Assembly (NCBI GenBank): GCA_002439285.1
Contig: DJTQ01000031.1
Coordinates: 1 to 8,780, forward strand
DNA length: 8,780 nt
From: Paenibacillaceae bacterium UBA6304
Lineage (GTDB): Bacteria > Bacillota > Bacilli > Paenibacillales > Paenibacillaceae
Direction of reading: 5' to 3'
Shown here: positions 1 through 5,526 of the stretch, piece after piece
Numbering within the stretch: position 1 is the first letter of the stretch
Layout of the letters: the number at the start of each line of letters is the position of its first letter
Program-made: the position numbers and the translations under genes
Notes under the pieces: model-generated
Database searches by the model: none
What the model saw: the letters and a program-made list of their open reading frames with translations, nothing else
Told to the model about the DNA's origin: nothing

Positions 1-175
1 CGCCAGTTGCTCCTGTTACGCCCGTTGCTCCTGTGATGCCCGTCGCTCCCGTGACGCCAGTTACTCCCGTTACACCAGTTGTTCCCGTGACGCCTGTTGC
101 TCCCGTGACGCCTGTTGCTCCTGTAACGCCGGTTGCTCCCGTTACACCCGTCGGCCCGGTTGGACCTGTTACCCC
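1..175 (-). repeat. Tandem 9/18-bp repeats encoding Gly-X-Thr
   Basis: The segment consists of 19 consecutive Gly-X-Thr codon triplets. Many copies alternate GVT and GAT, giving an 18-bp DNA period. X is mostly Val or Ala, with occasional Pro, Thr and Ile. Every Y position is Thr, the residue commonly glycosylated in Bacillus collagen-like exosporium proteins. Such arrays change length easily by slippage and are difficult to assemble. The array continues beyond the window. Confidence 0.9.
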
Positions 176-655
176 ACTAATTCCGCTAAATCGAATGACT
201 TCAATATCATCTACAAGAAGGTTAGCTGCTCCAGCTATCGGCACTGTACTGATGGTTAGGAGCGCTTGTGTGGTTCCTGGTGGGGCTATCGAGGTTACGT
301 TATACATTTCCAACCAATTATCAAACGTCACGTCTGGAATCCGGTCGTTAAAATTGTTGACAACTAACCCAATTCCCAAGAAATTGAACGCAGCATTATA
401 AAAAGCGATGGATAAGCTAACCAATGGATTTGGGTTTGATCCGATCTTCGACAGAGCATAGAAAACTTCTAAATTTTGTCCTGCTTGGATTGGAACGAAT
501 TGTGATAGAAAAGAGCTGAGAGGCCCGCCTGATAACTGAGCGCTAAAAAAACCGGAGTGACTATGCGTATTGTTGACAGTAGTACCTTGAGAAAACCATG
601 GATTGAGGGTTCCGGATTCAAATCCACCATTAATCACCACATTGTTTAACGGCAT
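1..655 (-). CDS. Collagen-like (Gly-X-Thr) spore-surface type protein, N-terminal part, cut by window edge
   Basis: This open frame runs from an ATG at 655 to the window edge and gives 218 residues without a stop. Residues 1-160 form a globular, beta-rich domain ([11 protein letters not shown] near the start, [11 protein letters not shown] at 54-64, [20 protein letters not shown] at 114-133, LLVDDIEV at 146-153). It matches what I remember of the N-terminal domain placed before collagen repeats in Bacillus and Paenibacillus proteins (annotated NTTRR-F1). From residue 161 there are 19 Gly-X-Thr triplets, which would form a collagen-like triple helix. A GGAGGTGA site at 664-671 lies 8 nt before the ATG; an in-frame ATG at 673 overlaps that site and is less likely. 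Proteins of this layout often decorate the exosporium or spore coat, which fits the sigma-K-like promoter upstream. The C-terminus is unseen. Collagen-like nature is certain; the domain name is less so. Confidence 0.85.
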   Translation of the reverse strand, partial: MPLNNVVINGGFESGTLNPWFSQGTTVNNTHSHSGFFSAQLSGGPLSSFLSQFVPIQAGQNLEVFYALSKIGSNPNPLVSLSIAFYNAAFNFLGIGLVVNNFNDRIPDVTFDNWLEMYNVTSIAPPGTTQALLTISTVPIAGAANLLVDDIEVIRFSGISGVTGPTGPTGVTGATGVTGATGVTGATGVTGTTGVTGVTGVTGATGITGATGVTGATG

Positions 656-709
656 TTGACGATTCACCTCCATATCAATTTGTCCATCAAAATTCGAAGG
701 ATTTGATAA

Positions 710-737
710 TATACTATGTTTATTAAGTTCTAAGAGT
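710..737 (-). promoter_or_regulatory. Sigma-K-like promoter of the collagen-like gene
   Basis: On the minus strand AC (737-736) is followed by 17 nt and then CATAGTATA (718-710). This fits the Bacillus sigma-K pattern of AC, about 17 nt, CATAnnnTA. Transcription would start near 702, giving a leader of about 45 nt before the ATG at 655. The match suggests expression in the late mother cell, in keeping with a spore-surface protein. The motif is short and AT-rich, so a chance match is possible. Confidence 0.5.
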
Positions 738-741
738 CTCG

Positions 742-958
742 GCTAAAACGATCTATATTTTGGTGAAGTAGACAAAAATGGAGCATGTTATTTATAATCT
801 AATGCTTTAATTTAAGTACAGTTCATATCGGTGTTGGGAATGGAGAAAAGTTTCATTAGAATCAGAATCAAGCGCTTTGTTCGTGTTCACTTACTTGTAC
901 CTTCAAACGAATCATAGGCCCCCATGAAGGTTGAAAGGATATGTGTCTATGGATAGGT
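742..958. other. Intergenic stretch with no gene recognised
   Basis: This AT-rich segment lies between the sigma-K-like promoter and the terminator of the toxin-antitoxin unit. Neither strand carries an ORF with a credible ribosome binding site, and I see no strong hairpin or repeat. Confidence 0.5.
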
Positions 959-1005
959 AAAAAAAGCCGAGCGAATATCAGGAAGTTCTGATATTCGCTC
1001 GGCTT
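959..1005 (-). terminator. Rho-independent terminator of the minus-strand toxin-antitoxin unit
   Basis: A perfect 18-bp stem (arms 964-981 and 988-1005) encloses a 6-nt loop. On the minus strand the stem is followed directly by seven T residues (965-959). It lies 19 nt past the stop of the broken toxin gene. The plus-strand side has no clean T run, so it should act mainly on minus-strand transcripts. No hairpin is visible between rtcB and the antitoxin gene, so this may also end read-through from the rtcB operon. Confidence 0.9.
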
Positions 1006-1023
1006 ACAGGCTTATTTTCTTAC

Positions 1024-1418
1024 TTATATTCTTAATAGTTGAATTCCATGTTCACTCTCGATAAAATTCATATCGGAATCTCTGGAGACTAAGATTAAGT
1101 CATTTAAAAGTGCTGTAGCTATAATTAGTGCATCTGGCGTTTTTAACTTTCGTTGCTTTTATTTTTGATCTCTGCGGATAGTTCCTGCTAGTCTTGCTAT
1201 GTCTGAAGAAACGTCTATACATCTTTTTGGAGAAAACAACCTTTCTGCACGTAACCGTTCTTCAGGCTTCAATCCAGAGAATACTTCACATTCCGTAAGG
1301 CTGAAAAATAGACTGACATTTGATCACGAGCGGCAATCTGAACAAGTTTGATCACGTTGCCTTAATTACCAATAATTGCAATCGCAATATTGGTATCCAA
1401 CAAATACCCCGTACTCAT
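1024..1418 (-). pseudogene. Broken PIN-domain (VapC-type) toxin
   Basis: Translation from the ATG at 1418 begins MSTGYLLDTNIAIAIIGN, the typical first strand of a PIN-domain ribonuclease with its first catalytic Asp in LLDTN. It then meets a TAA at 1364-1362. The reading continues to about SVYFSA and shifts frame, where one base appears lost. The other frame carries LTECEVFSGLKPEERLRAE and IARLAGTIRRDQK, then a second TAA at 1161-1159. It resumes as KLKTPDALIIATALLNDLI and ends at 1026-1024; PDALIIATA supplies a further conserved Asp. The segment is 395 nt, one base short of an intact gene of 131 codons plus stop. The start overlaps the antitoxin stop by one base (TAATG), as in translationally coupled toxin-antitoxin pairs. 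With three lesions no active nuclease should be made. Confidence 0.88.
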
Positions 1419-1648
1419 TAATCCCATTCCTCACGGGATCTATTTACCTCTTCAAGCAACTCCTTACCTCGTTGTGGGGACAATGCTCCAGCTGCTTCCA
1501 GAAGGTTGTCAATCGAGTAATTTTCCTCATGTGATTCTACCGTCTGCTTATCAAGATCAATGAGTACCCGTGAATTATGAATGTCCATTTTCTTAAGTAT
1601 GGATTTGATGGCATTCGCCGACTGTAGATCTATTTTCCTAGGGATCAT
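1418..1648 (-). CDS. Small antitoxin-like protein paired with the broken PIN toxin
   Basis: This 76-residue protein lies directly upstream of the PIN-domain pseudogene and overlaps it by one base. Its position and size are those of a VapB-type antitoxin, which would bind DNA and neutralise the toxin. I cannot place its N-terminal fold (MIPRKIDLQSANAIKSILKK) with certainty. The C-terminal half is acidic and probably helical (NYSIDNLLEAAGALSPQRGK, then ELLEEVNRSREEWD), as expected of a toxin-wrapping tail. AGGAGG at 1661-1656 sits 7 nt before the ATG, and an extended -10 promoter lies at 1681-1689. The frame is intact although its partner is ruined, so it may be an orphan antitoxin or may still act on a related toxin elsewhere. 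Identification rests mostly on context. Confidence 0.75.
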   Translation of the reverse strand: MIPRKIDLQSANAIKSILKKMDIHNSRVLIDLDKQTVESHEENYSIDNLLEAAGALSPQRGKELLEEVNRSREEWD

Positions 1649-1680
1649 TTCCGAACCTCCTATGGCAGCTAATTATTACG

Positions 1681-1689
1681 AGTATACCA
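1681..1689 (-). promoter_or_regulatory. Extended -10 promoter of the toxin-antitoxin unit
   Basis: The minus strand reads TGG-TATACT (1689-1681), an extended -10 element of the TGn-TATAAT type. No good -35 box is present at the usual spacing. Transcription would start near 1675, about 27 nt before the antitoxin ATG. There is no terminator hairpin after rtcB, so the unit could also receive read-through. Confidence 0.5.
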
Positions 1690-1724
1690 TATTTCCTGAT
1701 GTTTTTTTCTCTTAGATCAACCCA

Positions 1725-2951
1725 CTAATCCTTATACGGATCAAACTCATCCGCCCCGGCCATGCATACGCCGATCGGTTTCAGGACGTGCATGACCTCG
1801 ATTGTTTCGGCATGCGCATCCAGCACTTCTTGAAGCTTCCGGTAGACGAAGGGACTCTCATCCGTGCCAGCGCCGCGCAGTTCTACGCCGAAGTCACGAA
1901 CCGCCATCATCATTTGCTCGGTGCTGATTTGTCCACCGCTGCGAGCGCGGGTTTTCCAATTCATTTTTCCGGCGGCTTGGGTTCGACTCATGATTCGTCC
2001 GGCGCCATGAACGGTGCTGTAGTAAGCCTCCCTGTTCTCTGCGCTGTCCTTCCCTTTGACGATCACGGAGATATCCCCCATGCTACCGCCAATAAACCCC
2101 ATTTGACCGGGCATTGAAGGAGTCGCCCCCTTACGGATGACAACAACCTCTTTCCCGCCGTGCGTCTCTTTCCAGGCATAGTTATGGTGATTATGCACTT
2201 CAAAGTCCGCTGCCGCACCAAGAATGGACAGCACCTGGCTGATCACATAATCCCGCCCCGCATAAGCGTAGCGTCCGGCCAGCTTCATGGCGCGGTAATA
2301 CATATCTCCCAGTTCGCTGTTCAAATCGAGCAACACTGGCGGCTGGTCCATCTTCTCGCCGGGAGCACTCCCGAGAAACTCTCGGCCGGCAGCCAGGTTC
2401 AGAAAGCCGCTCGCTGTTTTATGTCCGAATCCTCGGCTCCCGAAATGATTCGCGATCCACAATCGGCCGGTTCCCGCTTCTTCAAACAGGTCCACGAAGT
2501 GGTTGCCGCTACCGACGGTCCCCAGTTGCCCCTGAGCCAATGCCTTCAGCTTATCATGTTCCTGTCTGCCGACCGCACTATAAACATGCCAATCCGGATC
2601 CTCAAAAAGGCCATGGTCCACCTTCTCATGATTGACCCGCCCGATGCCGAAGGAGATTTTGCGGGCAATCTCATCCATGATCCGCGTTAACTCCGGTTTA
2701 ATATCTTTGGCGAACAAATTAGTTCGCACCGCTTTATTTCCGCATGCGATGTCATAACCCACGCCGGATGGAGAGATTTGCCCGTCATAGACCACAACTC
2801 CGCCGATCGGCTGACTGTACCCCTTATGATGATCCGCCATCAGCAGAGCTTGAACCACATTGCCCGTTTCCGCGCACATTTTCGCTTGAACCAGCGCACC
2901 TTGGTCAGGATTTCCCCAGACACGCACGCCTTCTATATTTTGATAAGCCAT
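1725..2951 (-). CDS. rtcB: RtcB family RNA-splicing ligase
   Basis: RtcB joins RNA ends carrying a 2',3'-cyclic phosphate or 3'-phosphate to a 5'-OH, using GTP and Mn2+ through a guanylylated histidine. At 408 residues it equals the E. coli enzyme. Expected motifs are all present: DHHKGYSQPIGG (40-51); the metal-binding SGVGYDIACGN with D67 and C70; GSGNHFVDL with H151; ANHFGSRGFGH with H169; VHNHHN around 252-257; GGSMGDISV (288-296); and the nucleotidylated histidine in HGAGR at H315, followed by MSRTQA. The ATG at 2951 has an AGGAG about 11 nt upstream. It is last in a three-gene unit, 35 nt after the nucleotidyltransferase gene. No rtcA cyclase or archease is visible. The gene appears intact and catalytically complete; the natural substrate (cleaved tRNA, or the unusual leader RNA of this operon) is not shown. 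Confidence 0.96.
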   Translation of the reverse strand: MAYQNIEGVRVWGNPDQGALVQAKMCAETGNVVQALLMADHHKGYSQPIGGVVVYDGQISPSGVGYDIACGNKAVRTNLFAKDIKPELTRIMDEIARKISFGIGRVNHEKVDHGLFEDPDWHVYSAVGRQEHDKLKALAQGQLGTVGSGNHFVDLFEEAGTGRLWIANHFGSRGFGHKTASGFLNLAAGREFLGSAPGEKMDQPPVLLDLNSELGDMYYRAMKLAGRYAYAGRDYVISQVLSILGAAADFEVHNHHNYAWKETHGGKEVVVIRKGATPSMPGQMGFIGGSMGDISVIVKGKDSAENREAYYSTVHGAGRIMSRTQAAGKMNWKTRARSGGQISTEQMMMAVRDFGVELRGAGTDESPFVYRKLQEVLDAHAETIEVMHVLKPIGVCMAGADEFDPYKD

Positions 2952-2986
2952 TATTTCTTCAACTCCTGTTTCAAATCATATGAGGA

Positions 2987-3784
2987 CTATAAATGGTAAT
3001 CCGTTCCCCAAGTCTCCTTCAGTACGGATCGAAACAACTCATCAAGCCGCCCATCCTGATCCCCGTCGGACGTTTGCAGACCTGATGCGATCCGCTCATA
3101 GTACTCTATTTTTGCTTCCAAAAAAGCGTTGATCGGGTTGATTCTCGGTTCGTAATCCATTTCGTCCCCCGCCATTTTACGGACAAGCAAACCGTCGATC
3201 ACCCTCTTAAGCTCGCTTCCCCCCGGCACAACCGCTTCAACCAACCGGTCGAATTCCACTGGAGGCATGGTGCCATAGTTCTCAATCCATTCGCATGCCA
3301 AAATCGGACGGAGCACATAAAAGTATTTCTTGATCTTTACCCGTTCACCCTGCAGGTAATCCCGATAGTTCCCCTTCGCCATATGTAAATAGTGATACAT
3401 GCACGACTTTGGAGAAAAGGTGAGCGGGGAAATACGGCGAATTTGCTCCGCGACTGTATGGTTCTCCCTATAAACTATCGGGGACTGAAGCCACTCCAGC
3501 AGCGGCGGATTCGACTTGCGAAACAGGTTTAGAGCTTTGTGCAAATCCCAGCCGTTGATATCCAGCATATCGCTGATCGGACGCTCGATGACATCCCGCT
3601 TCTCAAAGATCGATAAATACCATTCTACCGGTCTGACGTACAGAAATCTGACATCATAGTCGCTGTCCTTGGACGGGAATCCCCACGCCCGGCTGCCTGA
3701 TTCACAAGCATACAAGATCCGGACGTTCTCTTCCTGTTCAATCCGCTCCAGCGCAGTCAAAATTTGTGGATGGTAACTGCTCAT
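2987..3784 (-). CDS. RlaP/YcgL-type predicted nucleotidyltransferase of the polymerase-beta superfamily
   Basis: The protein has 265 residues. The N-terminal half carries the polymerase-beta superfamily signature: GSRAWGFPSKDSDYDVR at 30-46, with the G30-S31 turn and the metal-binding pair D42 and D44. GWDLHKALNLFRKSNPPLLEWL (79-100) is typical of the COG3541/YcgL group and probably includes a further acidic ligand (D75 or D80). The C-terminal half is mostly helical. This family was named RlaP (RNA ligase-associated polymerase-beta-like) because it recurs beside RNA ligases, and it is predicted to add nucleotides to, or otherwise process, RNA ends before ligation. The gene lies 43 nt after the slipin gene and 35 nt before rtcB, so co-transcription is likely. 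AGGAGG (3800-3795) precedes the ATG by 10 nt. The exact reaction is unproven; the fold and the family link are well supported. Confidence 0.87.
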   Translation of the reverse strand: MSSYHPQILTALERIEQEENVRILYACESGSRAWGFPSKDSDYDVRFLYVRPVEWYLSIFEKRDVIERPISDMLDINGWDLHKALNLFRKSNPPLLEWLQSPIVYRENHTVAEQIRRISPLTFSPKSCMYHYLHMAKGNYRDYLQGERVKIKKYFYVLRPILACEWIENYGTMPPVEFDRLVEAVVPGGSELKRVIDGLLVRKMAGDEMDYEPRINPINAFLEAKIEYYERIASGLQTSDGDQDGRLDELFRSVLKETWGTDYHL

Positions 3785-3827
3785 ATAATCCTCTCCTCCT
3801 CACAACACAAAACTCCCTAAGTGTTCG

Positions 3828-4943
3828 TTATTTACTTGCCGTCTTTTTCTCTCCAATTAGGGAGCCTAAACGCTCCAACAGGTCTCCGCCGCCCGTTAAC
3901 GAAATGGAACCGACTTTATCGCATATTTTCTCAAGGAATTCCAGTTCTTTCAGGCGGAATAAGGTCTGGTTCTCATCCATCAGCTTTGCGGTGTTCAACA
4001 AGCTTCGGGTCGAAGCCGTTTCTTCCCGGCGGGTGATCAGGTTCGCCTGTGCCTTTTTCTCCGCAAGCAGGACGGTGTTCAGAATCTCTTTCATTTCTCC
4101 CGGTAAAATAACATCCTTAACCCCCGCGCTCAGGAACTGCACCCCATATTCCTTCCTCTTCTCGTGTAAACGGGACAGAATGAACGATGCAACGTCTTCT
4201 TTTTGTTTCAAAAGATCGTCCAATTTAAGTGTGCCTACATATTCCCGCAGCAGAAGCTGAAGCTGGATATGGATTTGCTCCTCGAACGATTTGATTTCCA
4301 AAGCTCGGAGCGGATTTACGATTTTATATTGGCAAACGAAATTCAATCGCAGAGTTACTTTGTCCTCCGTCATGATTTCCTGACCGATAAGGTCCATTTG
4401 CTGTTGTCTTAAATCCATCGTCTTGACCACGACCGAAACCGGTCCTCTCCAGAAGTAGTATTTTCCAGGGGAAAGCTCCCGTTGCATAACATGATCATAA
4501 AATAAGAACCCGGATTCATAATTCGCGATTTCGCAGGATTGCACATAGGCCGTGAGCTTCGTCAGAACCGAACGGTCAATTTCGGCAGGCAGCTCGGGCT
4601 GTCTGATATCCGTATGCAAGAAAGTATTCTTTTTCAGTATATTCCAAAAAGCATAGACGCCAGGCTTCAACATCTGCACGAATTGGCCGTCTTCATAATG
4701 CAGCACGTATTCATGGTCTTGCACACGTACGACATCAAGCTCCCGCACAAGTTCATCATCATGAAAGAATAACTGCAAATCCTTTCCCTCCACAACGAAC
4801 GGTCTTGCAATATTCATCACCACAACCGCAGATTGCGACCAAGCCGCAAAGCGATAAGTCCCCGGATTTAGCTTCTTCACATAGCTTCCTTTATGAAAGA
4901 GCAGACCGCGCTCATCGTCTTGAATGATTACTTTGTTAAACAT
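3828..4943 (-). CDS. Slipin/SPFH (band 7) family protein of an RNA-repair operon
   Basis: The protein has 371 residues. The SPFH (band 7) region spans roughly 170-300, with QEIMTEDKVTLRLNFVCQYK (188-207), the GVKDVILPGEMKEILN block (274-289) and an Ala/Glu-rich helix (VLLAEKKAQANLITRREETA) typical of slipins. The N-terminal part has three related beta modules of the form 'GxxxxxxL.PG.Y.F': about 12-32 (GTYRF), 78-100 (GVYAFW) and 144-166 (GKYYFW). No hydrophobic N-terminal anchor is visible, unlike classical membrane slipins, so it may be cytosolic or a peripheral scaffold. SPFH proteins form ring-like oligomers, and slipin genes are found with bacterial rtcB loci, but the role there is unknown. 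It is first in the operon, behind a structured leader of about 450 nt. A GGAGGT site lies 7 nt before the ATG at 4943. The family call is strong. Confidence 0.88.
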   Translation of the reverse strand: MFNKVIIQDDERGLLFHKGSYVKKLNPGTYRFAAWSQSAVVVMNIARPFVVEGKDLQLFFHDDELVRELDVVRVQDHEYVLHYEDGQFVQMLKPGVYAFWNILKKNTFLHTDIRQPELPAEIDRSVLTKLTAYVQSCEIANYESGFLFYDHVMQRELSPGKYYFWRGPVSVVVKTMDLRQQQMDLIGQEIMTEDKVTLRLNFVCQYKIVNPLRALEIKSFEEQIHIQLQLLLREYVGTLKLDDLLKQKEDVASFILSRLHEKRKEYGVQFLSAGVKDVILPGEMKEILNTVLLAEKKAQANLITRREETASTRSLLNTAKLMDENQTLFRLKELEFLEKICDKVGSISLTGGGDLLERLGSLIGEKKTASK

Positions 4944-4977
4944 ATGTATTACCTCCTCATGGTTTAACCAATGGATT

Positions 4978-5190
4978 TAGAATCCCTCTGCGGTCCAGGC
5001 GGAATCTCGTTTAAGCTGGGCGATCAACGGGTTACTCTCAAGGATATTGGGTGCAGAAAGGTGACCCACTTCAGCCGCCTTTTCACAACTCCTCCATCCG
5101 AGAGAATTCCCCGGAGTTACGCGCCACCGGTATCCACGGATTGCAAAGCCTTTTCCTGCAGTGCGCTTCAACTAGCCGCCAGGGATTCTA
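4978..5190 (-). ncRNA. Leader RNA domain II, closed by a long-range helix
   Basis: On the minus strand TAGAATCCCT (5190-5181) is perfectly complementary to AGGGATTCTA (4987-4978), about 190 nt downstream. The helix resumes with GGCGG (5180-5176) against CCGCC (5002-4998), leaving 10 nt unpaired on the 3' side. Then CTAGTTGAAGC (5175-5165) pairs with GCTTAAACGAG (5017-5007), broken only by one A.G and one G.A mismatch. Inside lie further local hairpins, such as AACTCC with GGAGTT (5117-5112 with 5090-5085) and TGGGT with ACCCA. Together this gives about 24 Watson-Crick pairs of long-range helix, unlikely by chance. The domain ends about 20 nt before the ribosome binding site of the slipin gene, so it could control translation or be an RNA product processed from the leader. 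I do not recognise a known family. Confidence 0.6.
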
Positions 5191-5205
5191 TTCCTTTGGT
5201 TATTT

Positions 5206-5286
5206 GCTCAGTTTCTCGCTCGAGTGAAAGTCGAGTTTGCTCTACCAGAATCGCTCCCTAGGCGATTGGGGAATCGAACCCCAAAT
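5206..5286 (-). ncRNA. tRNA-like element in circularly permuted order
   Basis: Read on the minus strand, the parts of a tRNA occur with the 3' half first. The T arm has stem TGGGG/CCCCA (5283-5279 and 5271-5267) and the canonical 7-nt loop TTCGATT. An acceptor-like stem ATCGC/GCGAT (5266-5262, 5254-5250) follows, closed by the loop CTAGGGA instead of free ends. Next comes GGTAGAGC (5246-5239), identical to the 3' half of many D arms, and an anticodon-like arm CTCGA/TCGAG (5235-5231, 5223-5219) with the 7-nt loop CTTTCAC. That loop equals the usual tRNA-Glu(UUC) anticodon loop. A GCTC partner for the D stem is missing. Short ATTT/AAAT complementarity (5286-5283, 5205-5202) could close the unit. 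A closed acceptor and the T-acceptor-D order also occur in YrlA-type Y RNAs. It is not a normal tRNA gene. Confidence 0.6.
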
Positions 5287-5288
5287 GG

Positions 5289-5391
5289 AGTTCTTACCGA
5301 TAGGGTCGTACAGGATACCGTGACATACCATGTACGGCACTGCGGGATAAACCGATATCCTCGCCTCGTTACGACCGTCCGCATAAGAACT
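5289..5391 (-). ncRNA. Leader RNA domain I, three-way junction
   Basis: A closing helix AGTTCTTA/TAAGAACT (5391-5384 with 5296-5289, 8 bp) leads through a symmetric 7x7 internal loop to a second helix GGTCGTA/TACGACC (5376-5370 with 5310-5304, 7 bp). This encloses two hairpins. One pairs GCG-A-GGATA (5364-5356) with TATCC-CGC (5349-5342) around the loop TCGGTT. The other pairs TGCCGTACAT (5339-5330) with ATGT-C-ACGGTA (5326-5316), with one bulged C and a GGT loop. The 5' strand of the closing helix begins 4 nt after a perfect TATAAT, so the fold would start at or next to the RNA 5' end. No ORF with a credible ribosome binding site lies here. A Ro-binding module of a Y RNA is one possibility, but I cannot match its consensus. 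Confidence 0.6.
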
Positions 5392-5394
5392 GTT

Positions 5395-5424
5395 ATTATA
5401 ATCGCTCATTTCATGCGGAACGAA
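5395..5424 (-). promoter_or_regulatory. Promoter of the slipin-RlaP-rtcB operon, with a poor -35 box
   Basis: A consensus -10 box TATAAT lies at 5400-5395 on the minus strand. Around the -35 position only TTCGTT (5424-5419, 18-nt spacing) or weaker matches are present, and there is no extended -10. A strong -10 with a poor -35 is often found where an activator is needed, and the divergent WYL proteins are the obvious candidates. Transcription would begin near 5390-5388, at the 5' edge of leader domain I. No T run of five or more occurs between here and 4944, so the leader and the operon appear to be one transcript. Confidence 0.5.
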
Positions 5425-5482
5425 CATGGCGAAAGTATTACGACACTGAAAAAAGTTTGCCATTTCACCCAAATCACACCCC

Positions 5483-5491
5483 TGCTACAAT
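5483..5491 (+). promoter_or_regulatory. Extended -10 promoter of the WYL operon
   Basis: TGC-TACAAT (5483-5491) is an extended -10 element. The only TTGCCA-like hexamer upstream (5457-5462) is 23 nt away, too far for a normal -35 box. Transcription would start near 5498, about 30 nt before the TTG start at 5527. The promoter is divergent from that of the slipin-RlaP-rtcB operon, with about 83 bp between the two -10 boxes, so one regulator could control both. Confidence 0.5.
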
Positions 5492-5526
5492 GGAAGAAGA
5501 GTTTCATCTGAACGGGGGATATACCA

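Noticed and set aside
1..175. CRISPR-like array because of the regular short repeats
   Set aside because: The repeats are 9/18-bp codon repeats without spacers and read as collagen triplets.
33..401. Plus-strand ORF rich in Pro-Val-Thr
   Set aside because: It is the antisense reading of the collagen-like Gly-X-Thr repeat; it has no ribosome binding site, and the minus frame is a coherent protein.
1788..2999. Long plus-strand ORFs opposite rtcB
   Set aside because: They are shadows of the well-conserved rtcB frame and have no signals of their own.
5085..5150. T-box riboswitch, because GGTGGCGCG resembles part of the T-box sequence
   Set aside because: The core ACC is missing, no specifier stem is evident, there is no terminator with T run, and the downstream genes are not aminoacyl-tRNA or amino-acid genes.
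5143..5156. Sigma-54 -24/-12 site on the minus strand (GG, 10 nt, GC)
   Set aside because: Only the invariant dinucleotides match, no sigma-54 activator is encoded nearby, and a consensus TATAAT lies upstream.
5206..5286. Ordinary tRNA gene
   Set aside because: On the minus strand the T arm precedes the D-like and anticodon arms, the acceptor is closed by a loop and the D stem lacks its 5' strand; on the plus strand the T loop does not fit.
4971..5511. Several ORFs of 64-96 codons on both strands in the leader region
   Set aside because: None has a credible ribosome binding site or protein-like composition, and they overlap the helices of the leader RNA.
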